Part shown: one piece after another, positions 52,754-64,000 of the stretch
Numbering within the stretch: position 1 is the first letter of the stretch
How the letters are laid out: the number at the start of each line of letters is the position of its first letter
Assembly: GCA_031769625.1 (NCBI GenBank)
Contig: JAUIMM010000519.1
Location: forward strand, 1,793,501 to 1,857,500
DNA from: Taudactylus pleione
Taxonomy: Eukaryota > Chordata > Amphibia > Anura > Myobatrachidae
Direction of reading: 5' to 3'
DNA: 64,000 nucleotides
Program-made: the position numbers and the translations under genes
Notes under the pieces: generated by a model
What the model was told of the DNA's origin: nothing
Database searches by the model: none
Seen by the model: only the letters and a program-made list of their open reading frames with translations

Positions 52754-54726
52754 CTTTGTTAAAACAATGCATTAACACACACAGGAAAACAGTAAAACCT
52801 AAAGTCTAATCTATATAATAAGCAAGATACAGTAGTGTGTGTGTGTCTGTCTGTTTGTCCTTTATGGACGGACAGAGTTTTGTACATAGCGCCACCAAAT
52901 TTGGCATGGTGGTGTAGTTTGACCAGGATTAGTTTTTTTGCCTAGGTTTGAACGTCAGGGCCACATACTGTCACACAATCCCACACTCTTAAATTACAAA
53001 GGTTCTTGGGTTGAAGCGCTGGTTTCATACACACACTGTCACACTCTGGCAGGTTCATGAGCAGCTCAGCACTCGATACGTTCCACTCAATACATGCAGG
53101 CTGTGGCGCACAGCATAATGATCCTGGCAAAGTTTAGCATATGGACATTACAAACATCAGGGTAGATTGATTGCAGCCACACAGTGCCACTGCCGGCAGG
53201 CCCCCTACTGTCCAAAAATGGGACTCCAGTCCCGGCATCCCCCCTGATGGCAGCTCTGCTAGACATGGTCTTCAATGTTAGTCTGCAGAGTGATTCCAGG
53301 GGGTGATTCAGCTGCAGACGCAGTGACAGGATCATGCAAATTCTCATTTATAGACAATCTGTGCATGCACCTAGTCTGGCAGCATACTGTCAGTCTGCTT
53401 CCGTTTCTGGGTGGCAAGTGGGCGGCGACAGCCTCTATTTTCCAAAAAAGAGGCATATTGCAGCTATCGCAGCTACTAACATGTTATCAGCTGCTATAGC
53501 ATAACCTTCCCCAGCTGTATTACCACCTCTGTTCTGCAGTGATTTCTGAAACTCAAGTGATTTTAGAAGCTATACTGATTTCTGTTCTGTAAGTCAGTCT
53601 GCTCCTGATGTACCCCAATCCAAATGGTATGAGAATACGCCTGCCTGCACATTTACTGCCTGTCATTTACTCCTAAATTCATAGCTATCCAGATTAAAGG
53701 TGAGGACAATGTAAAAAAAATGAAGTCTGCAGGTGTACTTCAGGGTACAGTCTTCAACCCTGGCAATACCAGGTATCCCAGCAAGTTTCAAATATAACAG
53801 AAAAAACAGTCACCCACTGTCCTCAGATCTGGTGGGTCACTGCACAAGGTATTCATTTGCATTTATGTTTTATTAATTGAATTTCACCCAAGACTAAAAT
53901 GAAATTATTGGGTGGTATTATCCTAAAGTAGTGCAAAAGAGTTGATAGTTTAAATAAATGCTGCCCAATTCTCAGTGCACAGTATTTAGCACATTGCAAT
54001 AGATACAGATGTGTCTTTGATTATCTAGCCTCAATACGCTCTGCAGCGCAATATGCCTGGCATGAGCAAGCCGCCAGCTCACGTGCAACACTGCTAGCGT
54101 CAAGCGTCTTTGTTGCCGGAAATGTCTCTACAGTAAGTCACAATGCGATGAGACTAAGAAGCCTTCGGCCTCATGCATCATAAAGCACACCAAAGCATGC
54201 ATATATAGTACATATATCCCTGTGATTGTCCGTGCTGTCCCAAGCTCAAAATATACAGTACTGTTTCTATAAATACATGTATGTGCTCACCAGAGTACAG
54301 TATATATACAGATCTGTGACCAGCATTTCAGTATCATGTGTTCTGGGCTGGGGAGAGAGGCTGATGCCGCTGACAGGTCAGAGGGGGCAGGTAGTAGTAA
54401 TTAGTTCAGTGGAAGGTCATCACTGGCACACTTAGCCTCAGGCTTAGCACTACCCTGGTGTCAAGCACCAGGGAGCAACTGATCTTGTACCTTAGTACCT
54501 GCAATTAAGAACAACTATACAGCCCACCCACATGGCTGTACTACACTATCCCTTTCCCTAAGTGTGTCCCACCCATAACAACCTGGCTACTCAGACATAT
54601 GTGAGGCCCTAACTCCAAATGACCTGTGAAACAGCAATATAAATTACTGGCTGGGTGTAGTGTGCTAACTCATTCCTAACATGCTATCACTGCCTTCCCC
54701 AACAATATCTTTACCCAACAGTATTC
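52583..54726. other. Non-coding stretch with (TTA)n and a possible Helitron-like start
   Basis: (ATT)n lies at 52706-52752. At 52810 TCTATATAATAAGCAAG follows an A and precedes a GTGTGTGTGTCTGTCTG tract, which resembles Helitron 5' ends; no 3' hairpin/CTRR end was located, so this stays tentative. No gene was recognised in the remainder. Confidence 0.4.
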
Positions 54727-55053
54727 CATACCTCCCAACATGTGCCCACGGAGAGTCGGGACTTTCGCGCGCCAAAGGCGCATGGCTTAATAGTAAAGGG
54801 GCGTGGTTTGATGACACCCCCCCATTTACATCACTAATGGGGTGTGCCCAGCATCTCCGAGATGCTGGGCTGACCCCGGGCTTCCCCCCGTACTGTGAAT
54901 AGATGCTGTGCGCATGCGCACAGCATCTGTTCTCGCTCTGCATACCTGTGGCCCGCGGGTGCAACAGCGGGACAGTCCCAGAAAAACGGGACAGCGGGAC
55001 AGTCCCAGGAAAACAGGACTATCCCGCTGAATGCGGGACAGTTGGGAGGGATG
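54727..55053. mobile_element. MITE with CATACCTCCCAAC ends, TSD GTATTC
   Basis: Ends CATACCTCCCAAC and the complement of GTTGGGAGGGATG, flanked by GTATTC (54721-54726, 55054-55059). CGGGACAGTCCCAG is repeated near the right end. The central part has inverted CAGCATCTCCGAGATGCTG and GCGCATGCGC palindromes. Confidence 0.87.
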
Positions 55054-57009
55054 GTATTCTACACAAATGCAAGTACAACAGTATCATAAACACATACAGG
55101 TACAATAAACATTATCAGGAGCAGGTCCCTACCAACAGCCTACCTTAGTGCTTCCCAATGAGCCTACACAGCCCTTTGGCCTACTTAACAAGAGATCACA
55201 CAATACAAGGCCTAGTGCCATCAGTGGCTCAGGCCTAGAGCCCGCTTATCGAGTTACCAATAGTAATAGTGCTGCAGGGCCTAGTGCCCTCAGTGGTTCT
55301 GGCCTAATGCTAACGTAAAGATGGACCATCCCTACTGTCCAGGGCCTAGCACCCACAATTGTCACAGATCTAGCGGCCGACAATGGATACAGAATTCAAG
55401 TACAATAAATAGCCCCAGCACTGAGCTAATATAAGCCAGTGCTAGAGCAGGAAGATGCGGCACTGTGATTGGCGGGACCTGAAATGGACCTGTGGGGCGG
55501 TGACGGGAACTGGCGCTGATGAGTCCCCGGCCAAAACTAGAAGCCACCACTTTGTCTGGCAGGGCCTGAGTCCTTCGGGAGCATCCTGCTGGGGGCCTCT
55601 GCCAGGACCGCTGCCTTGGGTAAAACGTCAGGCCCGCCATTCTGCTAGGGGTTCCTGCAGGACCCCACTTAACTTTAGCAGCACTGTCCCAAAAACTGTG
55701 GAGAGAGAGAGAGGAATAGAGCGGGAGAACCAATCACAAATGGCAATCAAAAGCAGTTTGTCAGTGCCAACCCCCCGCTCACACCCCATTCAATGGCATT
55801 TAAAGGTGGTTATTTTATATGCTGTCCCTGCGTTACTTTTACTTTTGCACTTTAAAGTGCTGGTTTGTATTGTAATAAATGACATCAGAATAACACTCTG
55901 TAAAATAGAGGCACTAGGAAAACTCTGAGGTTCTTATTTTGGTAGACACTGAAAGGATTATTGTAATTGCTTTTACAGGCAATATAGAATACCGATACTT
56001 AGCAAAAAGGAAAACAAACACATTATCTAGCAGAGCTGGCACGCGTTAAAAAGATAAAGTTCTATTCATGCTTTCATACCTGGGCTGCTGCCAAAAAATG
56101 ACTAAAAATGTACTTTTAATACCACCGCTGTGCTGCCTAAATCTTATTTGGACCATTTGCATTACTTTCTGGTTAAACTATCGATGCCACATAAAAGGAT
56201 GTCTGAAAAAGATGCTGCAGAAAAAGACGCTTGGCTCTAGGATCAATAGTGTGTACTCTTAAATCCTCTAGTAGCTAAAGTAGAACTTCCTACATTATTA
56301 ATTAGCGTTTAGCAACAGTTTAACAAGGGAAACAGCTTCCTGTTCAAAGAACTTTGTAAGGTGAGTTGGCACACATTACCTCAATGGCATCTGTTCTTAA
56401 GATAATACAAATATCTTCAGTTTCAGAATTCACTTTGCAGATTAACCTTGATTATTTTTATCTAATTACTATGTCTAGAATGACTTCATACTGTAGTAGA
56501 TTAGATGAGCATGTTTATCTTGCAATTTGACTTGTATTGATTATATGTTGGCATGATTTTGACGGTATTCATTCTTCAACATTGGGTACATAATGACAAG
56601 CTGGACATTTAGTTGATTTATTAACTAGTAGCAGTGTTACAAGTAAAGTAAATTTCTTACTGGAACTCTGTTAATGTGCAAAGTGGGCGTGTCCACACAG
56701 CACAAGGGGCGTGGTCAACACGGGGACTAGTCCTTGCTCCACCCCCACCCCCAGGCATTCTGGGAGCTACTGGGCTGCCCCCAGTCACTCACTGGCTGGC
56801 CCATGTGCTGGGGTCCGGCACAGGTGTGTAGATAGACAGCACAGGTGTGTGAGCTACTACTTCTGCAAAACTATTTGGTAAGATTATGGGCCTGATTCTG
56901 AGTTAATCGAATTTAAATGAGCGCTTGACAATAAATAACAACCTGAGAAAAACTGCAGCTTCCAACAAATGAGGGACTGCGGAACCCCCACAGTTAGTAA
57001 AAAAACAAA
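55054..57009. other. Non-coding; left part may be a degraded solo LTR
   Basis: 55,060-55,740 repeats GGGCCTAGTGCC(C/A)TCAGTGG phrases. Read on the minus strand it has GCCAATCACAG and CTTATATTAG in promoter-like order, and its style resembles the LTR at 18154, but no second LTR or clear ends were found. 55,930-57,009 shows no supportable feature. Confidence 0.35.
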
Positions 57010-57740
57010 TAAGGAAGCGCTGTTTTGACCAGGTAAAAGTTCTTTATTCCACAGAATACAATGTTAACTAAAATGATGCATTATTAGCAATATAAAATAC
57101 ATATATATCCAAGTGCAAATAGCATATTCAAACAATAAACAAATTATTCATATCCTTTTATAATATTTACATCCACAGTCTAATTAATATACTGTAATAC
57201 ATTCAAGACTTGATGGTTTGTTGGTTTGCGCAACATATAAACACAGTTCAGATGGCCTATTAGGTGAGTAAAACTTGATAAGCACATATGCACAACCATT
57301 GTTCATACGGCCTCATCAAGAACAACTTTTATTTGATAAACTATTAGTTAGCACAACATTAGCTGCACAGTTCAGATCTCATCCACACTTTGATAAATAT
57401 TGGGTTAGTAATTTACATGAAGATCCACATAAATTATTAGTGTGTCCACTGAGCAGTTATAACCAAGCATCTGGATGCCCATCCAGGGCCGCAGCTGCTG
57501 AATGTATATGGATCCTGTTACCGCCTCTGCTGCTGGTGAGGCCTAGTAATGCAGCTCTAAAGGAGGAATAAGGTCTCAATTTGATCTTTTTCATTGAGGC
57601 TTCCCAGCAAATGGACTCAGAGTGTCCCGGCAATCTCCAGACATCAACACACTCCAATGGTGTAGATTACGCGTTTTTCTACATTATCCTATTGTTTTTC
57701 AGTGGCTTCCTCAGACAAAATGAATAAACGATGCTCACAC
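57010..57740 (-). mobile_element. Possible Penelope-like element remnant
   Basis: On the minus strand CATTTTGTCTGAGGAAGCCA (about 57,701-57,720) is followed by AAAAACGCGTAATC, resembling the hammerhead-related segment of Penelope-like LTRs. The far end has AGTTCTTTATTCCACAGAAT. No reverse transcriptase could be read. Weak assignment. Confidence 0.35.
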
Positions 57741-58174
57741 AGAGCCGTACTTACAGTGCTGTTAATTAATTAAAGCACCGCCGGTGTGTTGTCCACTCAT
57801 GCGCCGTCCCATCTATCAAGCCTCATTTTGAATTTATAGGCTTACGTCCCAGACAGTGGCCATTTTGTTGTGTACTGCATTCCAGTTGCCATTTTTGCAG
57901 ATACATACTTTGTTCCAGCGGACATTTTGTTGTGTTTCAGCAGTCGTTTATTTATCCTACGCAACTACCGGCCACTTTGCGATTCAAGCCACTATACATA
58001 ATGATACATTCCAACAATTCAATGACCTACAGTACTAGAAACTAGATATTTTCCTTTAACAGCATGCCATATTTTTTGACAGACATATTAAACTATATTA
58101 TATAAAATACATAATTCTTAATTTCTTTTCCTGTTGCTTTAGAAAGTGCCAGTTATTTACACCAAGGGCGATAT

Positions 58175-59040
58175 TTACTAAGTTGGTAAATTTACTAAGA
58201 ATCATGTTTGACTTCTAAACGAAATTGGTGGACATCATCGGAACGTTTTACGATCAAAAACCCAAATTTGCTAATCAGAGTATTTGACTATTTACATTCG
58301 ATGGTGATACTCAGCGATTTTTGTTGTGTGCAAGATCAGTCGATTTTCCCCATTTCCAATAGACTCTACTGACAAATCAAAGCATGAATCTGCTGACAGG
58401 CGGCAGCGGATTCAAAGTACTGCACAGATCAGTATGCATAGTATGATCTGTGCAGACTTTGCTGTTAAAGAGTTAGACACTCTCAGCCAATCAGCGGATG
58501 ATGCCATAGTAAACATCCACTGAGAGTGTTCAACTCTTAGCCAACCAGCGCTTCAACATTGTGTATTGCAGTAACTGTGGTTTTTGTAATATTTTCTTTA
58601 CAGTAGAACTATAGGTGGCAGCGGGCACTTGCTAGGTGCAGATTCTGCATCAAAGTATGGGCTACAATGTTAACATTTGTGCATCTGAGTTTGCAAACAC
58701 TACAGCATCGCGTAGGTGACACTCCTATAGCACGCCCATAAGACAGCCCATCTCTGGGCGTCCACTCACAGATTCCTGCGTGCTCCTCCTGGATCCCCTG
58801 CCTTCTCCTCCTATTATTTTTCCGGGTGCAGGGAGAAGGAGGAGCAGGGGACTTCCTGCAGAGGTCACCATCAGGAAGCTAACCGCCCGGGCTAGGAGGG
58901 GAAGGAGACCCCCTCACCCGGCGTCGGCAGCTTCGCAAAGAGCTGTCCTTTGTGATACTAATCGCATATGTTAGTACATATGCGATTAGTAATTTTGCGG
59001 TGACTGGCTGGATGTGCACCGCAAGGTTAGTAAGTGAGAG
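58175..59040. repeat. Probable MITE region with a perfect 15-bp hairpin
   Basis: Begins GGGCGATATTTACTAAG, similar in style to the 48248 family. At 58956-58991 TACTAATCGCATATG pairs perfectly with CATATGCGATTAGTA around a 6-nt loop. The right boundary is undefined. Confidence 0.45.
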
Positions 59041-59139
59041 TGAAGGTTATATTATTTATTATTTTCCTGACTTGCATTGTTGTCTGAGTAGGAAAAATTT
59101 ATAAATATTAGATAATATATATATACACATATATATAGA

Positions 59140-60135
59140 AGTCCATGAGACCGGCACTCAGTGAAAACAATTTTACATAAAGAATTTTACTTGCCTGGCT
59201 GCCCTCCCCGGGTAGAAAGATCTACTCCATGCACAGAATTGAAAAAACAGCGGCACAGCAGGACAGGGCCGGCTCTAGGGGTGTTCGACCAGTGCGGTCG
59301 CACAAGGGCGCCACCCCTAGAGGGCGGCACCCTTCCCCAGCAACCCGCTGCTCCATCCGTGGGCCGAAGTGGCCCGCGGGTGGTCTAATTGGGAGGTTGG
59401 GTGCCGGACCCCCGGAGTGTGAATGGATGCTGCGCGCATGCGCGCGGCATCCATTCACTGACGGAAGAGGGCTGGGGGAAGCCCAGCCAGTGATGGATTG
59501 CTGGGCTTTACCCCCAGCCTGACATTATTTGGAGGCGTGCCATGCGGGCACGCCTCCAAATAATGTCACATAGGTGGTGTGGCCTATGGTAATTAGGCCA
59601 CATCCCCAAATTCGGTCTCACGCTGGCGCCATATGATGGGCCGGCACAGGGTGCTCTGACCCCTGGAGCCGGCCCAAACTACGGAAATATGGTGTCCAAC
59701 GTTTCAATCTCTTTTAGTGTGAGATTTTCCTCAGGGAACAATAAACAAGTGGATACATACAACTTATTTATACATACAGGGTAATTACTCACCCATGTGT
59801 TGTGCATAACGCGGTCCGGACTGCCGGGCAAGTTAAGGTGACGTCATCACAATGCGTACACCCCACGTGCCGCGGCACGTGATCAGACTCAGTGTTAGGT
59901 AACTATGGTGATAGTGCAGTTAAAAGCTGCCAATAGCGGCAGTAGAGTTACTGGTAACCAAGGTGACATTGATGAAAATTAAACTTGCGGGCAAGTTAAG
60001 GTGACGTCATCACAATGCGTACACCCCACGGGTTATAGCACGCAATCGGACTCAATGTTAAGTAACTATGGTGACAGTGCAATTAAAAGCTGCTGATAAT
60101 GGCAGTGAAACTACTGGTAAACATGGTGACATAAA
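59140..60135 (-). mobile_element. Penelope-like element LTR region with hammerhead-like motif
   Basis: Read on the minus strand: a 163-bp tandem duplication (copies starting near 59,825 and 59,988 on the plus strand, each containing TGACGTCA), then CTGAGGA, a 6-bp stem AATCTC/GAGATT and GAAACG (59698-59734). Next come ACGTTGGACACCATATTTCC, a MITE insertion, and AGTAAAATTCTTTATG toward 59,165. The CTGANGA-stem-GAAA order fits the hammerhead ribozyme core known in Penelope-like LTRs. No RT or endonuclease frame is visible. Confidence 0.5.
59266..59675. mobile_element. MITE with GGGCCGGCTC ends
   Basis: Ends GGGCCGGCTCTAGGGGT and the complement of ACCCCTGGAGCCGGCCC (16 of 17). Inside, a long stem pairs GGAGGCGTGCC with GGCACGCCTCC. 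It splits the Penelope-like segment. No TSD was found. Confidence 0.78.
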
Positions 60136-60468
60136 ACATAAACATAGCAGAATGACTCCATATATTATAGCCGATCACGGCTGTAATTGATGCAATACAC
60201 TCTAGAAAGCCATCTGAAAGGACATGTGACACAATTCGGATACAGAGTAACATCTTATAGCTTCATGAAGAAGGTATGTTAGAGGGTCAAATCAATGCAG
60301 ATAAATAAATGAATATAACTAGGAAAACAAAGAGAAAAACAAACAAACAGGCAAAGACTTATAAAAAAAAAGATAAAGACAGGTTTTCATTAAACGGTCG
60401 ATCCATTTTGCCTCCCATTGTAAAAGTAATTTCCCTCTATTTCCACCTTGTAATAGAGGTGGGATATA
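60136..60468. other. Non-coding stretch
   Basis: A-rich with no supportable gene; it may belong to the preceding retroelement fragment. Confidence 0.4.
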
Positions 60469-61067
60469 GGGCCTGATTCAGAGTCGCTCGTAAGCGGCCG
60501 CTCGTTCGCTCCGAGCGATGTTTTCCCAACTGCGCATGTGTATGGATCGTAATACGCATGCGCGAACCAGTCAGTGCGGTCGAAATTCATGTGCTCGCAA
60601 AATAGCGAATGCCTGAAAAATTGAGTGACAGAAAGAGGCGTATGTGGGTGGTAAAAGGGGAAGGTGCTTGAAAACGGGGAGTGGAGATCCGAACGCAGGC
60701 GTGCTTAAAGGTCAAAATAGGCGTTTTATGGGTGTGCATAATTAAAACAGCAGCGTCATTGACCACGTCACTGGGTTATTTTATAGCCAGAACTGCTCGC
60801 AAGATTGTGGTAGGAAAAACCAACCACAAGAATAGCGAGCAGTTCATACGCTGGTTGATGCACTTGATTAATCTAATAAATAGCGGACATGACGTAGGAT
60901 GCGAGCGGCCAGGGGGCGTAGTTTTCCAAAAAACGACCGCAAGTTTTGTTAGTTCGTTCAGACCTAGAGGCGTGAACAGACCGCAAAGAGCGAACGGTTC
61001 ATTTGAATAGCCACCCCTATTTTCTGGACGAGCGAGCGCTAATTGCGTCCGGCTTTGAATCAGGCCC
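60469..61067. mobile_element. MITE with GGGCCTGATTCAGAG ends, hairpin-rich
   Basis: Ends GGGCCTGATTCAGAG and the complement of CTTTGAATCAGGCCC. A notable stem pairs GAACTGCTCGC ... TTGTGGT with ACCACAA ... GCGAGCAGTTC (about 60,788-60,845). No TSD was identified. Non-coding. Confidence 0.8.
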
Positions 61068-61208
61068 CAGGGTGGCAAGAGAATGTTTTTGTTGAAAAAT
61101 TGTCGTGCGACCGGTTGTTCGCTATCTCTTCCATTTAGGGCTAATCTAATGGCCGATCAGTGTTGTGCCATACGCACTGGTCGAATGTGCCTCAAGCCGG
61201 CCCTGTAT

Positions 61209-61228
61209 ATGATTATATATATATATAT
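61209..61228. repeat. (AT)n microsatellite at the hAT insertion site
   Basis: About ten AT repeats directly before the hAT terminus. Confidence 0.85.
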
Positions 61229-61856
61229 TAGGGGTGTGCACCGGCCACTTTTCGTGTTTTGGTTTTGGATCTGGATCTTTCTTCGTGTTTAGGATCTGGA
61301 TTGGTTTTGCCAAAACCACCCTTCCGTGTTTTGGGTTCTGGGTTTTGTGTTTTGGATCTGTATTTTTAAAAAAAAAAGCATAAAAACAGCTAAAATCACA
61401 GAATTTGTGGGTTTTTCTGCTCCTATGCTATTATTAACCTCAATAACCTTAATTTCCACTCATTTCCAGTCTATTCTGAACACCTCACACCTCACAATAG
61501 TGTTTTTATGTCCAAAAGGTTGCACCGAGGTAGCTGGATGACTATGCTAAGCGACACGAGTGGGCGGCACAAACACGTGGCCCATCTAGGAGTGACACTG
61601 CAGTGGCAGACAGGATGGCAGTTTGAAAAACTAGGCCCCAAACAGTACATACTGCAAAGAAAAAAAAGAGGTGCAAGATGGAATTGTCCTTGGGCCCTCC
61701 CACCCACCGTTATGTTGTATAAATAGGACATACACACTTTAACAAAGCAATCATTTCAGCGCCAGGGTCTGCCACATGACTGTGGCTGAAATGATTGGTT
61801 CGTTTGGGCCCCCACAAAACAAGCTGGCAATTAATCTGTCCCTGCACAAACTGGCT

Positions 61857-63048
61857 CTACGGAGGCAAGATGTCGTCCTCATCCTCCTCATCCACCGATT
61901 CCTCACCCTCTTCAGTGTTGTGTACATCCTCATCCTCACAGAGTATTAATTCGTCTCCGCTGGAATCCACAACCACAGGTCCCTCTGTACGTTCAGGAGG
62001 CTGGTCTCCCTGGAAGAGTTGATAATTCATTTTATGAACATCATCTTCTCCACATTTTGTGGAAGCAACCTCCTACGCCTTTCGCTGACAAGGTTCCCGG
62101 CTGCACTAAACACTCTTTCGGAGTACACACTGGAGGGGGGGCAACTCAAGTAATATAGAGCCAGTTTGTACAGAGACCTCCAAATTGCTTCTTTTTCCTG
62201 CCAGTACAGGTACGGACTGTCTGACATGCCTACTTGGATGTTGTCACCGATGTAATCCTTTAACAGACAGATGCACGCTTGTCGCTGCTGCTTTAAGGAT
62301 GCAGGTGCGGCTACAGCCCACACATTTCACAAAGACAGAAAAAAAAAGAAGTTTTTTATTGTTTGTGGAGCGCACTTTGAGGGTTACACCACCCTTTAAC
62401 AGACAGACGCACGCTTGTCGCTGCTGCTTTAAGGATGCAGGTGCGGCTACAGCCCACACATTTCACAAAGACAGAAAAAAAAAGAAGAATTTTTTTATTG
62501 TTTGTGGAGCGCACTTTGAGGGTTACACCACCCTTTAACAGACAGACGCACGCTTGTCGCTGCTGCTTTAAGGATGCAGGTGCGGCTACAGCCCACACAT
62601 TTCACAAAGACAGAAAAAAAAATAAGAATTTTTTTATTGTTTGTGGAGCGCACTTTGAGGGTTACACCACCCTTTAACAGACAGACGCATGCTTGACGCT
62701 GCTGCTTTGAGGATGCAGGTGGAATCTAGACGGGATTTGGAACCGGGGACACACTACGTCCATCAATTGTCTAAATCCCACTGCACTAATGGCGGATACC
62801 GGACCCACGTCTAACACCAACATAGCAGTCAAGGCCTCAGTTATACGTTTTGCTTCAGGATGACTGCTGTCGTACTTCATCCTCATCGCTAGGGACTGTT
62901 GGAGGGTCAATTGTTTAGTAAAAGTAGTGGTGTTCATACTTCCTCTCTGGGATGATGAGCAACTCCCAGCAGCAGCAACAGCACTAGGAGGAAGTGGTTC
63001 TTGATCTTTCCCTATTTTATTTTTATCAGAGAAAGTTTGGTCCTCCAT
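61857..63048 (-). pseudogene. Rearranged hAT transposase of copy 3
   Basis: The ATG-proximal segment (63048 to about 62,720) begins with the family N-terminus MEDQTFSDKNK, then passes at PPSA directly into VAAAGSCSSSQRG. That skips the BED finger, and the shared Ala-rich stretch may have guided the deletion. It keeps the segment ending FQIPSRFHL. After the 139-bp repeats the gene resumes at DYIGDNIQVGMSDSPYLYWQ and keeps the hAT dimerisation block VYSERVFSAAGN. A one-base loss near 62,030 (MFIK then stop) shifts the acidic tail. BED finger and both catalytic Asp residues are missing, so this is a dead gene. Confidence 0.92.
62250..62722 (-). repeat. 139-bp tandem array inside the transposase, about 3.4 units
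   Basis: The CCCTTTAAC marker recurs at 139-bp spacing (ending 62400, 62539, 62678). The units resemble the 160-bp leader repeat in order and wording (CGCACGCTTG, GATGCAGGTGCGGCTAC, CACACATTTCACAAAGACAG, GGGTTACACCACCCTTTAAC), but differ at many positions and lack the GGTCAAGCCAGCCGGCC part. It is a diverged relative at a new site. Confidence 0.92.
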
Positions 63049-63109
63049 TTATGTTATATTGATATATACGTGCGGCTAAACGCACACAAACACAGAAAAT
63101 ATTTTTTTA

Positions 63110-64000
63110 TTTTTGCTGGAGAGTAGTGCACTTTGTGGGTTACACCACCCTTTAAGAAATGAGGCAGCCGGCTCTTTACTTATGGGACACAGGCGCACGC
63201 TTGGCGCTGCTCCTTTGTTGATGCACGTGCAGCCACAGTGCACACAATTCACAAACACAGAAAATATTTTTTTATTTGGTTTGGAGTGTACTCTGGGGGT
63301 TACAGCACCCTTTTATGGTCAAGCCAGCCGGCCCTTTACTTATGACACAGGCGCATGCTTGGCACTACTTTGTAGATGCACGTGCGGCTACTGCGCACAC
63401 AATTCACAAACACAGAAAATATTTTTTTATTTGGTTTGGAGTGTACTTTGGGGGTTACAGCACCCTTTAACGGTCAAGCCAGCTGGCCCTTTACTTATGA
63501 CACAGGCGCACGCTTGGCACTACTTTGTTGATACACGTGCGGCTACTGCGCACACAATTCACAAACACAGAAAATATTTTTTTATTTGGTTTGGACTGGA
63601 GTGTACTTTGGGGGTTACAGCACTCTTTAACGGTCAAGCCAGCCGGCCCTTTACTTATGACACAGGCGCACGCTTGGCACTACTTTGTTGATGCACGTGC
63701 GGCTACTGCGCACACAATTCACAAACACAGAAAATATTTTTTTATTTGGTTTGGAGTGTACTTTGGGGGTTACAGCACCCTTTAACGGTCAAGCCAGCCG
63801 GCCCTTTACTTATGACACAGGTGCACGCTTGGCACTACTTTGTTGATGCACGTGCGGCTACTGCGCACACAATTCACAAACACAGAAAATATTTTTTTAT
63901 TTGGTTTGGAGTGTACTTTGGGGGTTACAGCACCCTTTAACGGTCAAGCCAGCCGGCCCTTTACTTATGACACAGGTGCACGCTTGGCACTACTTTGTTG
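63110..64000 (-). repeat. 160-bp leader array of hAT copy 3, at least 5.5 units
   Basis: Same family and orientation as in copy 2. The first, ATG-proximal unit is diverged in the same way (TTAAGAAATGAGGCAGCC, TTATGGGACACAGG). Several units are the 154-bp form. The array continues past the window. Confidence 0.95.

Larger units (their letters stand above)
61229..64000 (-). mobile_element. hAT transposon copy 3, rearranged (right end outside window)
   Basis: Starts TAGGGGTGTGCACC like copy 2. On the minus strand: leader repeats, ATG at 63048, an N-terminal stub fused to a mid-protein segment, a 139-bp tandem array, then the C-terminal dimerisation region and 3' non-coding part. Two internal changes relative to copy 1: codons about 25-380 are deleted, and the core from about residue 475 to about 910 is replaced by tandem repeats. 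Only the 3' end is complete here. Confidence 0.93.

Noticed and set aside
52810..52960. Helitron start
   Set aside because: Only a TC-type 5' end and GT-rich tract; no 3' hairpin and CTRR end, no Rep/helicase, so not called as an element.
55360..55740. 123-157-codon ORFs near 55.5 kb
   Set aside because: No recognisable domain, both strands open because of GC-rich composition, and the region looks like a degraded LTR.

Overview
The window looks like intergenic DNA from a vertebrate, most likely an anuran amphibian. No host exon, tRNA or rRNA could be supported. Nearly everything recognisable is transposable element or tandem repeat: hAT, Tc1/mariner and PIF/Harbinger-type DNA elements with matching target-site duplications (TSDs), one Gmr1-like LTR retrotransposon, probable Penelope-like fragments, and many palindrome-rich MITEs. 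The anuran assignment is an inference from this mixture; a fish cannot be excluded from sequence alone.

Layout. 1-6289 is a hAT element (plus strand) with a 160-bp tandem array in its leader and an intact 1037-residue BED-finger transposase. 6290-12000 holds MITEs, a long inverted repeat and a complete Tc1-like element (9706-11348) whose transposase has two frame breaks. About 12,010 to 36,185 is one large 42-bp satellite domain. It is split by a small insertion (12,501-12,792), a 5.7-kb LTR retrotransposon (18,154-23,847), a MITE (24,427-24,790), a second hAT element (26,747-30,565) and a nested MITE pair (33,478-34,325). 36,186-61,228 is a mosaic of non-autonomous elements, many nested two or three deep, several carrying their own minisatellites. 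61,229 to the end is a third hAT copy, internally rearranged and cut by the window edge.

How the parts relate. The three hAT copies are one family. Copy 1 keeps a full transposase. Copy 2 has lost about 2.1 kb in frame, leaving a BED-finger-only ORF. In copy 3 a diverged 139-bp version of the leader repeat sits where the catalytic core should be. The LTR element has Ty3/gypsy-type reverse transcriptase but the order PR-INT-RT-RNaseH, and its Gag contains a SCAN-like capsid segment; both are hallmarks of the Gmr1-like group. The satellite served as insertion target for both hAT copy 2 (8-bp TSD) and the LTR element (4-bp TSD), and removing them restores the satellite phase exactly.

The long repetitive ORFs in the satellite arise because 42 is divisible by three; they are not considered genes.
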